From Gemmiger sp. An50 (GTDB taxonomy: Bacteria; Bacillota; Clostridia; Oscillospirales; Ruminococcaceae): a stretch of DNA of 64,000 bases. The notes under the pieces were generated by a model. The model was not told the DNA's origin. It saw only the letters and a list, made by a program, of their open reading frames with translations, and searched no databases. The stretch is from contig NZ_NFID01000015.1 in NCBI RefSeq assembly GCF_002161595.1, forward strand, positions 43,839-107,838, in the 5' to 3' direction. A program made the translations under genes and the position numbers. The first letter of the stretch is position 1. Each line of letters starts with the position of its first letter. Below are positions 24,772 to 33,269 of this stretch, in pieces.

Positions 24772-25602
24772 TTACTTCAGCAGCGCCTGCACCGCGTCAG
24801 CCGCGGCATTCAGGTACTGGCCGCCATACACCTCGATCAGGCCCTGGTCGGCACATTCTGCCAGCTTGGGGTCAATGGGGCACTTGGCCAGAACGGGAAT
24901 GTTGTACTTGGCGGCAACCTCGTCCACGTGGCTCTCGCCGAATACCTTGATCTGCTTGCCGCAGTCCGGGCACTCCACGTAGCTCATGTTCTCCACCACG
25001 CCCAGAATGGGAATGTTCATCATCTGAGCCATCTTCACGGCCTTGCCCACGATCATGCTCACCAGCTCCTGCGGGCTGGCAACCACGATGATGCCGTCCA
25101 CCGGCAGGGTCTGGAACACAGTCAGGGGAACGTCACCGGTGCCCGGAGGCATGTCCACGAACAGGAAGTCCACGTCCTTCCAGATCACGTCCTGCCAGAA
25201 CTGCTTCACCGCGCCGGCGATGACAGGACCGCGCCATACAACGGGGTCCTCCTCATGCTCCAGCAGCAGGTTGATGCTCATCACGTCGATGCCCATGCGG
25301 CTCTCGATGGGCCAGATGCCGTTCTCGTCGCCCATGGCACGGCCATGGATGCCGAACAGCTTGGGGATGGAGGGGCCGGTGATATCGGCGTCCAGGATGC
25401 CCACGCCGTAACCGCGGCGGCGCATCTCCACGGCCATCAGGGCGCTGGTCATGCTCTTGCCGACGCCGCCCTTGCCGCTTACCACACCGATTACCTTCTT
25501 GATGCTGCTCAGCTTGTGGGGAGCCTCATGGAAGTCCTGAGGGTTCTGACGGCTGGAGCAGTTTTGACTGCAGCTGCTGCAATCATGCGAACATTCGCTC
25601 AT
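24772..25602 (-). CDS. mrp: Mrp/NBP35 family ATP-binding iron-sulfur carrier
   Basis: A 276-residue P-loop ATPase of the Mrp/ApbC/NBP35 family that carries and transfers iron-sulfur clusters. The deviant Walker A motif GKGGVGKS lies near residues 43-50. The N-terminus holds four cysteines (C4, C8, C11, C15), like the NBP35 N-terminal cluster site. The CPDC pair near residue 215 is the bridging cluster site. VDMPPGTGD is the switch region. It lies 24 bases downstream of the purine nucleoside phosphorylase gene, likely co-transcribed. Confidence 0.93.
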   Translation of the reverse strand: MSECSHDCSSCSQNCSSRQNPQDFHEAPHKLSSIKKVIGVVSGKGGVGKSMTSALMAVEMRRRGYGVGILDADITGPSIPKLFGIHGRAMGDENGIWPIESRMGIDVMSINLLLEHEEDPVVWRGPVIAGAVKQFWQDVIWKDVDFLFVDMPPGTGDVPLTVFQTLPVDGIIVVASPQELVSMIVGKAVKMAQMMNIPILGVVENMSYVECPDCGKQIKVFGESHVDEVAAKYNIPVLAKCPIDPKLAECADQGLIEVYGGQYLNAAADAVQALLK

Positions 25603-25626
25603 GATTTGTTTCTCTCCTTTTTTCTA

Positions 25627-26442
25627 TTACAGCTCGGCAATGATGCCGCTCACCAGATTCTGCAGCACCTGTGCGCGCTGGTTGGCGATCTCGATGACCT
25701 CATCACCGGAAAGCTTTTTCTTTTCAATGCCCGCGGCCATGTTGGTGATCAGGCTCATGGCCAGCACTTTCAGGCCGCAGTGGCTGGCAGCGATCACCTC
25801 AGGCACAGTGCTCATGCCAACCGCGTCCGCGCCCAGGGTGCGGAACGCACGAATCTCGGCAGGGGTCTCATAGCTGGGGCCCATGTAACCCAGATATACG
25901 CCCTTTTGCAGCGAAACGCTCTGCTTTTCAGCCACCTGCTCAGCCAGCTCACGCAAAGCGGGAGTGTAGGCAAAGGTCATATCGCAGAAGCGGGGGCCGA
26001 CGGCTTCGTCGTTGGGGCCGGTCAGGGGATTGGCACCCATAAAGTTGATGTGATCCTCCAGCAGCATCAAATCGCCCACCGAGAAGCTGGTGTTCACACC
26101 GCCCGCGGCGTTGGTCAGAATCAACGTCTCCACGCCCAGGGCCTTCATCACCCGGATGGGGAACACGATGTCCTGCATGGAATGGCCTTCGTAGTAATGA
26201 AGGCGGCCCTGCATACACAGCACCTGCTTGCCGGCCAGCTGCCCGGCCACAAAACGGCCTGCATGGCCCGGCGCGGTGGAGACCGCAAAGCCCGGGATCT
26301 CACTGTAGGGCACGTATACCGGCGCTTCGATGCGGTCGGCAAGGCCCCCAAGGCCGCTGCCCAGAACGATACCCACGGTGGGGGTTTCGGGCAGACGGCT
26401 GCGCAGCAGGTCGGCTGCCTGCTGAATGATTTCCATCATCAT
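25627..26442 (-). CDS. punA: purine nucleoside phosphorylase (trimeric type)
   Basis: A 271-residue enzyme of the trimeric PNP family that cleaves inosine and guanosine nucleosides with phosphate. The phosphate loop GSGLGG, RLHYYEGH, LTNAAGGVN, and the specificity and active-site blocks GPSYETPAEIR and VGMSTVPE are all present. The asparagine in SLITNMAAG defines the 6-oxopurine specificity. AGGAGG precedes the first of three ATG codons by 7 bases. It serves nucleoside salvage. The mrp gene follows. Confidence 0.94.
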   Translation of the reverse strand: MMMEIIQQAADLLRSRLPETPTVGIVLGSGLGGLADRIEAPVYVPYSEIPGFAVSTAPGHAGRFVAGQLAGKQVLCMQGRLHYYEGHSMQDIVFPIRVMKALGVETLILTNAAGGVNTSFSVGDLMLLEDHINFMGANPLTGPNDEAVGPRFCDMTFAYTPALRELAEQVAEKQSVSLQKGVYLGYMGPSYETPAEIRAFRTLGADAVGMSTVPEVIAASHCGLKVLAMSLITNMAAGIEKKKLSGDEVIEIANQRAQVLQNLVSGIIAEL

Positions 26443-26639
26443 TTCAAATCCTCCTGCAGCCCGCCGCCGGGGAAGGGGCGGGCAATGTGAAAGTGTCTGG
26501 TAATGATTTTACCACAACTGTCAACAAAAGAAAAGAATGTGCCAATAAACCAAAAGAGATTACCGCGTCAAAGCATACCCCAACGTCCGAACGCATACCC
26601 ATGGAACAGGCGTTTTGAGCCAAAAGAAAGGGTGGGCCC

Positions 26640-28184
26640 ATGGGCAGACTGAAAACCTATTTGAAGAATGTGGCGATCCTCACCATCACCGGCCTGGGGC
26701 TGCGGGCGGCGGGTATGTTTTTTCGGGTATATATCGCCGCGCGCATCGGGGCCGAGGGCATGGGCCTGTATCAGCTGATTTTCACGCTTCACAGCCTGTG
26801 CATTACAGTGGCCACTGCGGGTGTTTCGGTGGCGGCCACCCGGCTGGCGGCAGAGGAACTGGCCCGGCCCCAGCCCGGCCGCGCGAAGGGGGTTCTGGGC
26901 CGGGTGATGGGGCTCGCACTGGCGTTTGGCCTTGCAGCAGGGGCGGTTCAGCTTGCTTTGGCCTGGCCTGCCGCCCGCTTCTGGCTGGGGGACGCGCGAG
27001 CCGCGCCCTCGCTGGCTCTGCTGGCGCCCAGTCTGCCCTTCATGGCGGTGGGGTCGGCAGCCCGGGGCTATTTCTTCGCCCGCCGCAAGGTGGGGCCCAA
27101 TGTGGTCAGCCAGATCTTTGAACAGATCATCCGCATCGCCCTGGTGCTTCTGATTTTGCCCGGTGCGGTGCAGCGGGGCGTGCAGTACGCCTGCGCCGCG
27201 GTGCTGGCGGGCAGCATGGTCAGCGAGGTGGCGTCCACCCTGCTGGTGCTGTGGTACTACCGGCGTGATCTGGACCGGACCTTTGGCGCCGCGCCTGCTC
27301 AGGTGCCCCAGGGAACCTCCGGGCGTATCTGGCGCATTCTTGCTCCGGTGGAGGGAGGCCGCTGTCTGGACAGTGCGCTTCATACCGTGGAAAATACGCT
27401 GGTACCTGCCTGTTTGCTGGCCTTTCTGGGCAGCCGGGAGGAATCTCTGGCCCAGTTCGGCGCGCTCAAAGGCATGGCGATGCCGGTGCTTCTGTTCCCG
27501 TTTTCCTTCCTCACGCCGCTGGCCACCCTGCTGATGCCGGAGGTTACCGAGGCGCACATTCTGGGACGGCAGAAAACACTGGAAACACTGGTGGGCCGAA
27601 TCATGCTGTTCACCACCACCTTTTCGGTGCTGGCCGGGGGCCTGATCGCCCTGTACGCTTATCCGCTGGGCCGGATTCTCTACCACGACGAGACCATCGG
27701 CTTTTATCTGGCGGTGCTGGCCCCGGTGCTGCCGGGCATGTATCTGGATGCCATGGGCGATTCCATTTTAAAAGGCCTGGGCGAGGAAGTGGCCACCTTC
27801 CGCTACAGCATCTGGGATTCCCTCATTCGCATCGGTCTGGTGATCCTGCTCATGCCCCGTATGGGAATGAAGGGCTTTTTGTTTGTGATGATCTGCTCCA
27901 ATGTGCTGTCCGCACTGCTGAATATCTTCCGCATCGAGAAGGTGGCCCGCATCCGCACCCGCTGGTACCGGTGGTTCATCCAGCCCGCATTGATTTTCTT
28001 GATTTCGGCGGTTTTGGGGCAGGGAGCGTTGCGTCTGATGGGGGTAAACGGCGACTGGCCGCAGCTGCTGTCGGGGTGCCTTGTCACCGGCGGCCTTTAC
28101 TGCCTTTTGATGCTGCGCTTTGGTCTGTGGGACGCGATGCAGGCTATTCTGGCCCGGCGCAGGCCCGTGGGCAGTACTGCATGA
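26640..28184 (+). CDS. MOP-superfamily flippase (SpoVB/MurJ-like)
   Basis: A 514-residue polytopic membrane protein with about 14 helices. The N-terminal ILTITGLGLRAAGMFFRVY and RIGAEGMGLYQL motifs are typical of SpoVB/YtgP polysaccharide and lipid II flippases in Firmicutes. Such proteins turn lipid-linked wall precursors to the outer face of the membrane. No sporulation genes are seen, so a peptidoglycan role is more likely than a spore-cortex role. The start codon has a weak AAAGGGTG upstream. A cobalamin riboswitch begins 47 bases downstream of its stop. Confidence 0.9.
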   Translation: MGRLKTYLKNVAILTITGLGLRAAGMFFRVYIAARIGAEGMGLYQLIFTLHSLCITVATAGVSVAATRLAAEELARPQPGRAKGVLGRVMGLALAFGLAAGAVQLALAWPAARFWLGDARAAPSLALLAPSLPFMAVGSAARGYFFARRKVGPNVVSQIFEQIIRIALVLLILPGAVQRGVQYACAAVLAGSMVSEVASTLLVLWYYRRDLDRTFGAAPAQVPQGTSGRIWRILAPVEGGRCLDSALHTVENTLVPACLLAFLGSREESLAQFGALKGMAMPVLLFPFSFLTPLATLLMPEVTEAHILGRQKTLETLVGRIMLFTTTFSVLAGGLIALYAYPLGRILYHDETIGFYLAVLAPVLPGMYLDAMGDSILKGLGEEVATFRYSIWDSLIRIGLVILLMPRMGMKGFLFVMICSNVLSALLNIFRIEKVARIRTRWYRWFIQPALIFLISAVLGQGALRLMGVNGDWPQLLSGCLVTGGLYCLLMLRFGLWDAMQAILARRRPVGSTA

Positions 28185-28212
28185 ATCTCTATACAAACAG
28201 CCGCTTTTGTGG

Positions 28213-28218
28213 TATATT
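28213..28218 (+). promoter_or_regulatory. -10 box candidate for the cobalamin operon
   Basis: TATATT lies just before the riboswitch; the -35 region (TATACA, 28190-28195, 17-bp spacer) is weak. Confidence 0.4.
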
Positions 28219-28230
28219 ATATAAGTTAAA

Positions 28231-28420
28231 TCGCCGCCGGGTGCCCGGAGCCGTCAAAGGTTGACCGGGAGAATAGGGAAATGGGTGCAATGCCCATGCG
28301 GGACCGCCGCCGTAAAGGCCGAGTTCCGGCAGAAAAAGCCACTGGGAAGAGTATTTCCCGGGAAGGCTCTGCCGGTACGCACAAGGCCTGAGCCGGAAGA
28401 CCTGCCCGGTGGATGGATCA
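28231..28420 (+). ncRNA. cobalamin riboswitch
   Basis: The conserved elements appear in order: a GGTGCC-like 5' stem, GAATAGGGAA, GGGTGCAATGCCCATGCGG, GACCGCCGCCGTAA, CCACTGGGAAG, CGGGAAGG, and GAGCCGGAAGACCTGCC. It precedes cbiA by about 180 bases and should switch off the ten-gene cobalamin operon when adenosylcobalamin is plentiful. A GC-rich hairpin (GCACCGGC/GCCGGTGC, near 28474-28498) and a weak terminator-like AAGGC/GCCTT hairpin with T-run (28538-28559) follow and may be the expression platform. Confidence 0.95.
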
Positions 28421-28601
28421 CTGTCAAAGGCAGGAACCCCCGCGCCGGGCGGACCAACCGCGCACGGGGCAAAGCACCGGCTGCTGCGCCGGTGCGTGTT
28501 GCGCGTTTCCGGGTCTTTCTTGGCTTTGCTGTTTGGCAAGGCGAGAGAGGCCTTTTATTTTGCGCGGCGGCTTTCATGACCGCTGCGGATAAGGAGGACG
28601 T

Positions 28602-29969
28602 ATGCTCGAGCTGATGATCGCCGCTCCGGCTTCCGGAAGCGGCAAAACTTCCGTTACCTGTGGTTTGCTGCAGGCGCTGAAGGACAGGGGCCTTGCCCCC
28701 GCGGCCTTCAAATGCGGGCCGGATTATATCGACCCCATGTTCCACCGCTCGGTGCTGCAGGTGCCCAGCCGGAATCTGGATGTGTTCCTGGCGGGGGAAG
28801 AGCGGGTGCGCCAGCTCTACCGCCGTCACACGGCAGGCTGCGATGCCGCGGTGTGTGAGGGCGTGATGGGCTTTTACGACGGTATGACCTTCGGCGGCGA
28901 CAAGGCCAGCGCCTGGGATGTGGCCCGCCTGCTGGAGCTTCCGGTGCTGCTGGTGCTGCATCCCTACGGTTCCAGCCTGACGCTGGCGGCCGAGGTGAAG
29001 GGGATGCTCTCCTTCCGTAAGGACAGCCGGATCAAAGGCCTGTTTTTGAACCGGTGCAGCGCCGAACTATACGCCGCGCTCAAACCCATGCTGGAAGAGG
29101 AGACCGGCGTGCCGGTGCTGGGCTATCTGCCAGAGCTGGAGCAGGCGTCGCTGTCCAGCCGACATCTGGGCCTGGTTACTGCCGGAGAGATCGACGATCT
29201 GGCCCAGCGGGTGCATGCCATTGCCTCCTGCCTGGAGACCACACTGGACTGGCCTCGCTTTTTAGCGGTCTACCAGACCGGGCGGCAGCCGGAGCCCGCA
29301 ATTGCCGAGCAGCCTTGCGAGAACGGCCCGGTGATCGCCGTGGCGCGGGACGAAGCCTTCCAGTTCTATTACGAGGAAAGTCTGGACGCTCTGCGCCGGG
29401 CCGGTGCGCAGCTGCACTTTTTCAGCCCGCTGCACGATGACGCGCTCCCAGCCGGGGCTGCGGGGCTTTATCTGGGCGGCGGCTATCCGGAACTGCATGC
29501 CAAAGCCCTCAGCGAAAACCGCTCTATGCGGCATGCGGTTCGCGCGGCAGTGGAGCGGGGCATGCCCACGGTGGCGGAGTGCGGTGGATTTTTGTATCTG
29601 GGCCAGAGCCTGGAGGATTCGAACGGCGACGCCTGGCCCATGGCCGGGGTGCTGCCCGGAGAAGGACATAAAACCGGCGGACTGGTGCGGTTTGGCTATA
29701 ACCGGATGACCGCCCGGAGCGACAGCATGCTGCTGCGCACCGGCGAGACCACAAACGCCCACGAGTTCCATTGTTGGGACAGCAGCGAAAACGGTGCAGC
29801 CCTGCAGGCGGAAAAGACAGCGGGCGGCAGGCAGTGGAACTGTTGCTTTGCCACCCAAAGCCTGTATGCCGGGTTCCCGCACCTGTACTTTGCAGGTGAT
29901 CTGCCGCTGGCCGAGCGCTTCGCGGCGGCGGCAGAAGAGTATGCGCGGCGAGGGGAGGAAGAGGTATGA
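28602..29969 (+). CDS. cbiA: cobyrinate a,c-diamide synthase CbiA
   Basis: A 455-residue glutamine-dependent amidotransferase that amidates the a and c carboxylates of cobyrinate. The N-terminal synthetase domain has the P-loop APASGSGKTS and the KCGPDYIDP motif. The C-terminal triad-type glutaminase has its nucleophile C327 in VAECGGFLYLG. AAGGAGG precedes the start. It is the first gene of the riboswitch-controlled operon, and its stop overlaps the cobT start (ATGA). Confidence 0.96.
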   Translation: MLELMIAAPASGSGKTSVTCGLLQALKDRGLAPAAFKCGPDYIDPMFHRSVLQVPSRNLDVFLAGEERVRQLYRRHTAGCDAAVCEGVMGFYDGMTFGGDKASAWDVARLLELPVLLVLHPYGSSLTLAAEVKGMLSFRKDSRIKGLFLNRCSAELYAALKPMLEEETGVPVLGYLPELEQASLSSRHLGLVTAGEIDDLAQRVHAIASCLETTLDWPRFLAVYQTGRQPEPAIAEQPCENGPVIAVARDEAFQFYYEESLDALRRAGAQLHFFSPLHDDALPAGAAGLYLGGGYPELHAKALSENRSMRHAVRAAVERGMPTVAECGGFLYLGQSLEDSNGDAWPMAGVLPGEGHKTGGLVRFGYNRMTARSDSMLLRTGETTNAHEFHCWDSSENGAALQAEKTAGGRQWNCCFATQSLYAGFPHLYFAGDLPLAERFAAAAEEYARRGEEEV

Positions 29970-31042
29970 CGCTGGAACAATTGCTGGAGCAGATCAAACC
30001 GAAGAATGAAGCGGCGGAGCAGCAGGCACGCCGCCGGTGGAACGCCTGTGCAAAGCCGCTGGGCAGTCTGGGCCTTTTGGAGGATGCGCTGTGCCAGATC
30101 GCGGCGGTGACCGGTTCGGCGGACATTGACCTGGAAAAGAAAGCCCTGCTGATCTTCTGTGCGGACAACGGCGTGGTGGCTCAGGGTGTGACGCAAACCG
30201 GAAGCGAGATCACGGCGCTGGTGGCCCGGGGATTTGCGCAGGGCACCACCCCCGCCTGCCGGATGGCCCGCCGGGCAAACTGCAAGCTGATTCCGGTGGA
30301 TATGGGCATCAAGGATTTTGCCCCCCAGCCCGGTGTGATCGACCGTCGGGTGGCCAACGGCACCGGTGATATCTCTCAGGGCCCGGCCATGACCTGTGCC
30401 CAGGCCGAGCAGGCCATTCTGGCGGGCGCACTGCTGGTAAAAGACTGCAAGGAACAGGGCGTGAGCCTTTTGGCCACCGGCGAAATGGGCATCGGTAACA
30501 CCACCACCGCCAGCGCGGTGGCCAGCGTGCTGCTGGGCTGTGAGCCGGAGGCAATCACCGGCCGGGGCGCGGGCCTTTCCGACGAGGGCCTTGCCCGCAA
30601 AAAAGCAGCCATCCGCCGGGCCATCGCGTGCAACCAGCCGGACCCGTCAGACCCGCTGGACGTACTGGCCAAACTGGGCGGCTTTGACATCGCGGGGATG
30701 TGCGGTGCGTTTCTGGGCGGCGCGGCCTTTGGTGTGCCGGTGCTTATGGACGGCGTCATCAGCGCGGCGGCAGCCCTCTTGGCGGTGCGCCTTTGCCCGG
30801 ATGCGGGCAAAGCGATTCTGGCCAGTCATGTATCGGCAGAGCCTGCAGGTGCGCTGCTGCTGAACGCGCTGGACAAGCACCCCCTAATCACCGCCGGGCT
30901 TCGCCTGGGTGAGGGCACCGGCGCACTGGCAGCCATGCCGTTGCTGGATATGGCCCAAGCAGTGTATGAGGAATCCAACACCTTCGAAAAATACGGCATG
31001 GAGGCCTACCAGCCCCAGGGAGGCGAGCCATGTTTACCCTGA
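29966..31042 (+). CDS. cobT: nicotinate-nucleotide:dimethylbenzimidazole phosphoribosyltransferase CobT
   Basis: A 358-residue CobT that activates the lower-ligand base as its alpha-ribotide for the nucleotide loop. The characteristic KPLGSLGLLE, FCADNGVVAQGV, GEMGIGNTTTASAV and GAGLSDEG blocks are present, and the catalytic Glu is in the LRLGEGTGA motif at the C-terminus. Its start overlaps cbiA by 4 bases and its end overlaps cobU by 13. No bluB or bza genes are in view, so the source of the lower ligand is not shown. Confidence 0.96.
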   Translation: MTLEQLLEQIKPKNEAAEQQARRRWNACAKPLGSLGLLEDALCQIAAVTGSADIDLEKKALLIFCADNGVVAQGVTQTGSEITALVARGFAQGTTPACRMARRANCKLIPVDMGIKDFAPQPGVIDRRVANGTGDISQGPAMTCAQAEQAILAGALLVKDCKEQGVSLLATGEMGIGNTTTASAVASVLLGCEPEAITGRGAGLSDEGLARKKAAIRRAIACNQPDPSDPLDVLAKLGGFDIAGMCGAFLGGAAFGVPVLMDGVISAAAALLAVRLCPDAGKAILASHVSAEPAGALLLNALDKHPLITAGLRLGEGTGALAAMPLLDMAQAVYEESNTFEKYGMEAYQPQGGEPCLP

Positions 31043-31572
31043 TCGTGGGCGGCGCGGCCAGCGGCAAAAGCGAATATGCCGAGCGGCTGGCAGTGGCGGC
31101 CCCGGCGGCCCGCCGGTTTTACATCGCCACCATGCAGCCCTGGGGCGAGGAGACACGCCAGCGCATCGCCCGGCACCGGGCCATGCGGGCGGGCAAGGGG
31201 TTCGAGACTCTGGAATGCCCGCTGAACCTGGCAACCCTGCGTCTGCCGGAACAGGGTGCAGCGCTGCTGGAATGCCTGAGCAATCTGGCGGCCAACGAGC
31301 GCTACAGCCCCGAGGGCGCGGGCGAGGATGCCTGCCGCGCTATTCTGAACGGAGTGGACAAGCTTTGCCGCCAGTGCAGCGATTTGATTCTGGTGAGCAA
31401 CGAGGTGTTCAGCGGCGGCAGCGATTACGAGGGCGATACCCTGGAATATCTAAGGCTGCTGGCCCGGCTCAACCGGGAGCTGGCTGCCCGGGCGGACAAT
31501 GTGTGCGAGGTGCAGTGCGGCATTGCCCGGTATTACAAAGGAAAGGAGCCCTATCTGCATGATCGTGTTTGA
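31030..31572 (+). CDS. cobU: adenosylcobinamide kinase/guanylyltransferase CobU
   Basis: A 180-residue bifunctional enzyme that phosphorylates adenosylcobinamide and then transfers GMP. The P-loop GGAASGKSEY is at residues 7-16, and the guanylylated histidine is likely H49 in IARHRAMR. The end, LILVSNEVFSGG, matches the VSNEVG motif with FSG in place of the usual GLG. GGGAGG precedes the ATG by 6 bases. The gene overlaps cobT, and cobS begins within its 3' end. Confidence 0.93.
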   Translation: MFTLIVGGAASGKSEYAERLAVAAPAARRFYIATMQPWGEETRQRIARHRAMRAGKGFETLECPLNLATLRLPEQGAALLECLSNLAANERYSPEGAGEDACRAILNGVDKLCRQCSDLILVSNEVFSGGSDYEGDTLEYLRLLARLNRELAARADNVCEVQCGIARYYKGKEPYLHDRV

Positions 31573-32335
31573 GACCATCGCGGTGGCCTTTGCCATGTTT
31601 TCCGCCATTCCGGTGCCTCAGCCGGTGTGGGGGGCGCGCAACATGCGGTATGCGCTGTGCGCGCTGCCCCTGATTGGGGTGGTGATCGGACTGGTCCAGG
31701 GGCTGTGGCTGTTGGCGGCAGGCTGGCTTTCCATGCCGGAAATGCTGCGAGGAGCGGGGCTGTGCCTGATTCCTGTTCTGCTTACCGGAGGCATTCATCT
31801 GGACGGCTACGCCGACACCAGCGACGCGTTGGCCAGCTGTGCATCGCCGGAGAAAAAGCAGGAGATTTTAAAGGACCCCCGCTGCGGCGCTTTTGCGGTG
31901 ATTCGGCTGGGGGTCTGGTTTGTGGCCAGCTTCACTCTGTGCACAGTGGTACGGCTGGATGGTCCGGCCCTTGCCTGCTTTGGTATGGGCTTTGTGCTCA
32001 GCCGGGCGCTGTCCGGCTGGGCGGTGGCCACCTTCCCGCTGGCCAAAAACACCGGCCTTGCCCATACCTTCGCCACCTCGGCGGACCGGGCGGCGGTGCG
32101 CCGGGTGCTGCTGGCACTGGCAGTGGTGCTGACTGTTTCCCTGTGTGTGGTGGGCCGGATAGAAGGTGCAGCCATGGCAGCGGCAGCGTTTCTGGTGCTG
32201 CGGTACTACCGCCGCATGAGCCAAAAGCAGTTCGGCGGGCTGTCCGGTGATTTGGCAGGATGGTTTTTGCAGACTGCAGAACTTTGGATGCTGGCCGCTC
32301 TGGTGGCGGTGCAGCTGTTGGAGGCAGCGTTATGA
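31559..32335 (+). CDS. cobS: adenosylcobinamide-GDP ribazoletransferase CobS
   Basis: A 258-residue membrane enzyme that joins adenosylcobinamide-GDP with alpha-ribazole phosphate. It has about six membrane helices and the metal-binding motif GGIHLDGYADTSDAL, corresponding to GGLHLDGLADTADG in the family. The frame opens earlier at 31499, but the ATG at 31559 fits the family start and has AAAGGAG ten bases upstream. It overlaps cobU and, by ATGA, the next small gene. Confidence 0.94.
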   Translation: MIVFETIAVAFAMFSAIPVPQPVWGARNMRYALCALPLIGVVIGLVQGLWLLAAGWLSMPEMLRGAGLCLIPVLLTGGIHLDGYADTSDALASCASPEKKQEILKDPRCGAFAVIRLGVWFVASFTLCTVVRLDGPALACFGMGFVLSRALSGWAVATFPLAKNTGLAHTFATSADRAAVRRVLLALAVVLTVSLCVVGRIEGAAMAAAAFLVLRYYRRMSQKQFGGLSGDLAGWFLQTAELWMLAALVAVQLLEAAL

Positions 32336-32667
32336 TTTTTATCACAGGCCCGCTGTTTGCGGGCAAACGAGACTTTGCCTGCCACATTCTGGGCTGTAAA
32401 GCGGAAGAGCTTGCCAAGTATGCGGTGTGGGATGTGCAGGAACTGGCCGGGCAGCAGACCCCGGAAGAGCTGGCGGAGCGGCTGAAAACCTGGCCGGTGG
32501 TCATCGCCACCGAGGTGGGCGGCGGCGTGGTGCCGGTGGATACAAAGCAGAGGGCTGACCGGGAAGCGGCGGGCCGTCTGGCCTGCCTGCTGGCCCAGCG
32601 GGCAGACACTGTGGTGCGGGTCTTTTGCGGCTTGCCCATCTTATTAAAAGGAGAATTGCCGGAATGA
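32332..32667 (+). CDS. short CobU-like protein
   Basis: A 111-residue protein that resembles a shrunken CobU. It has a P-loop-like GPLFAGKRD at residues 6-14. Its C-terminal half IATEVGGGVVPVDTKQRAD...RLACLLAQRAD follows the CobU pattern SNEVGxGIVP...AGxxNQxxAxxAD closely. The central part of CobU, including the guanylylated histidine, is missing. A full CobU lies two genes upstream, so this is not the only copy. It may be a partner subunit, a regulator or an evolving remnant, but its ATGA couplings on both sides suggest that it is maintained. Confidence 0.75.
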   Translation: MIFITGPLFAGKRDFACHILGCKAEELAKYAVWDVQELAGQQTPEELAERLKTWPVVIATEVGGGVVPVDTKQRADREAAGRLACLLAQRADTVVRVFCGLPILLKGELPE

Positions 32668-33269
32668 ATATCTATCTGCTTCGCCATGGCGAAACGGAAT
32701 ACAATAAGCAAAAACGTTACCAGGGTACATTGGATATCCCTCTGAGCGCCGAGGGTCTTGCTCGTCTGCAAAAAGCGCCGATCTCGCCCAAAGTGGTCTA
32801 TATTTCCCCCCTGATTCGTGCCCGCCATACCGCCGAAATTCTCTTTCCGGATGCCAAGCTGGTGGAGGTGGAGGACCTGAAGGAGATGTGCTTTGGCGTA
32901 TTTCAGGGCCGCAACTACATTGAGATGGAAAAGGACCCGGACTACATTGCCTGGGTGGGGGAGGATTGTACCGGCCGCTGCCCCGGCGGCGAAACCAAGG
33001 CGGAGTTCACCCGGCGCACCTGTGAAGCCTTCTGCCGCCTGCTGGAGGATGCTCTGGCAGCCGGGGAGGAGGAGCTGGTAATTCTGGCCCACGGCGGTAC
33101 CCAGATGGCCCTGATGGAGCAGTACGGCCTGCCCAAAAAGGATTATTACAGCTGGTGCGGCCCCAACGGCGGCGGCTATCTGGTGACCACCGATGCCGAG
33201 CGCTGGCACAAGGAGCACACTCTGGAATACCAGTGCACGGTGTGTTATGAAAGGGGCGGGCAGGCATGA
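32664..33269 (+). CDS. cobC: histidine phosphatase family protein, alpha-ribazole phosphatase CobC-like
   Basis: A 201-residue histidine phosphatase. The phosphohistidine motif is LLRHGETEYN at residues 5-14, with the second histidine in LAHGGTQMAL and the arginine in SPLIRARHTAE. In a cobalamin operon such a protein is the expected alpha-ribazole-5'-phosphate phosphatase, though the family is broad and the role is taken from context. The ATG at 32664 overlaps the preceding stop by 4 bases, and the end overlaps cbiB by 4. Confidence 0.88.
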   Translation: MNIYLLRHGETEYNKQKRYQGTLDIPLSAEGLARLQKAPISPKVVYISPLIRARHTAEILFPDAKLVEVEDLKEMCFGVFQGRNYIEMEKDPDYIAWVGEDCTGRCPGGETKAEFTRRTCEAFCRLLEDALAAGEEELVILAHGGTQMALMEQYGLPKKDYYSWCGPNGGGYLVTTDAERWHKEHTLEYQCTVCYERGGQA

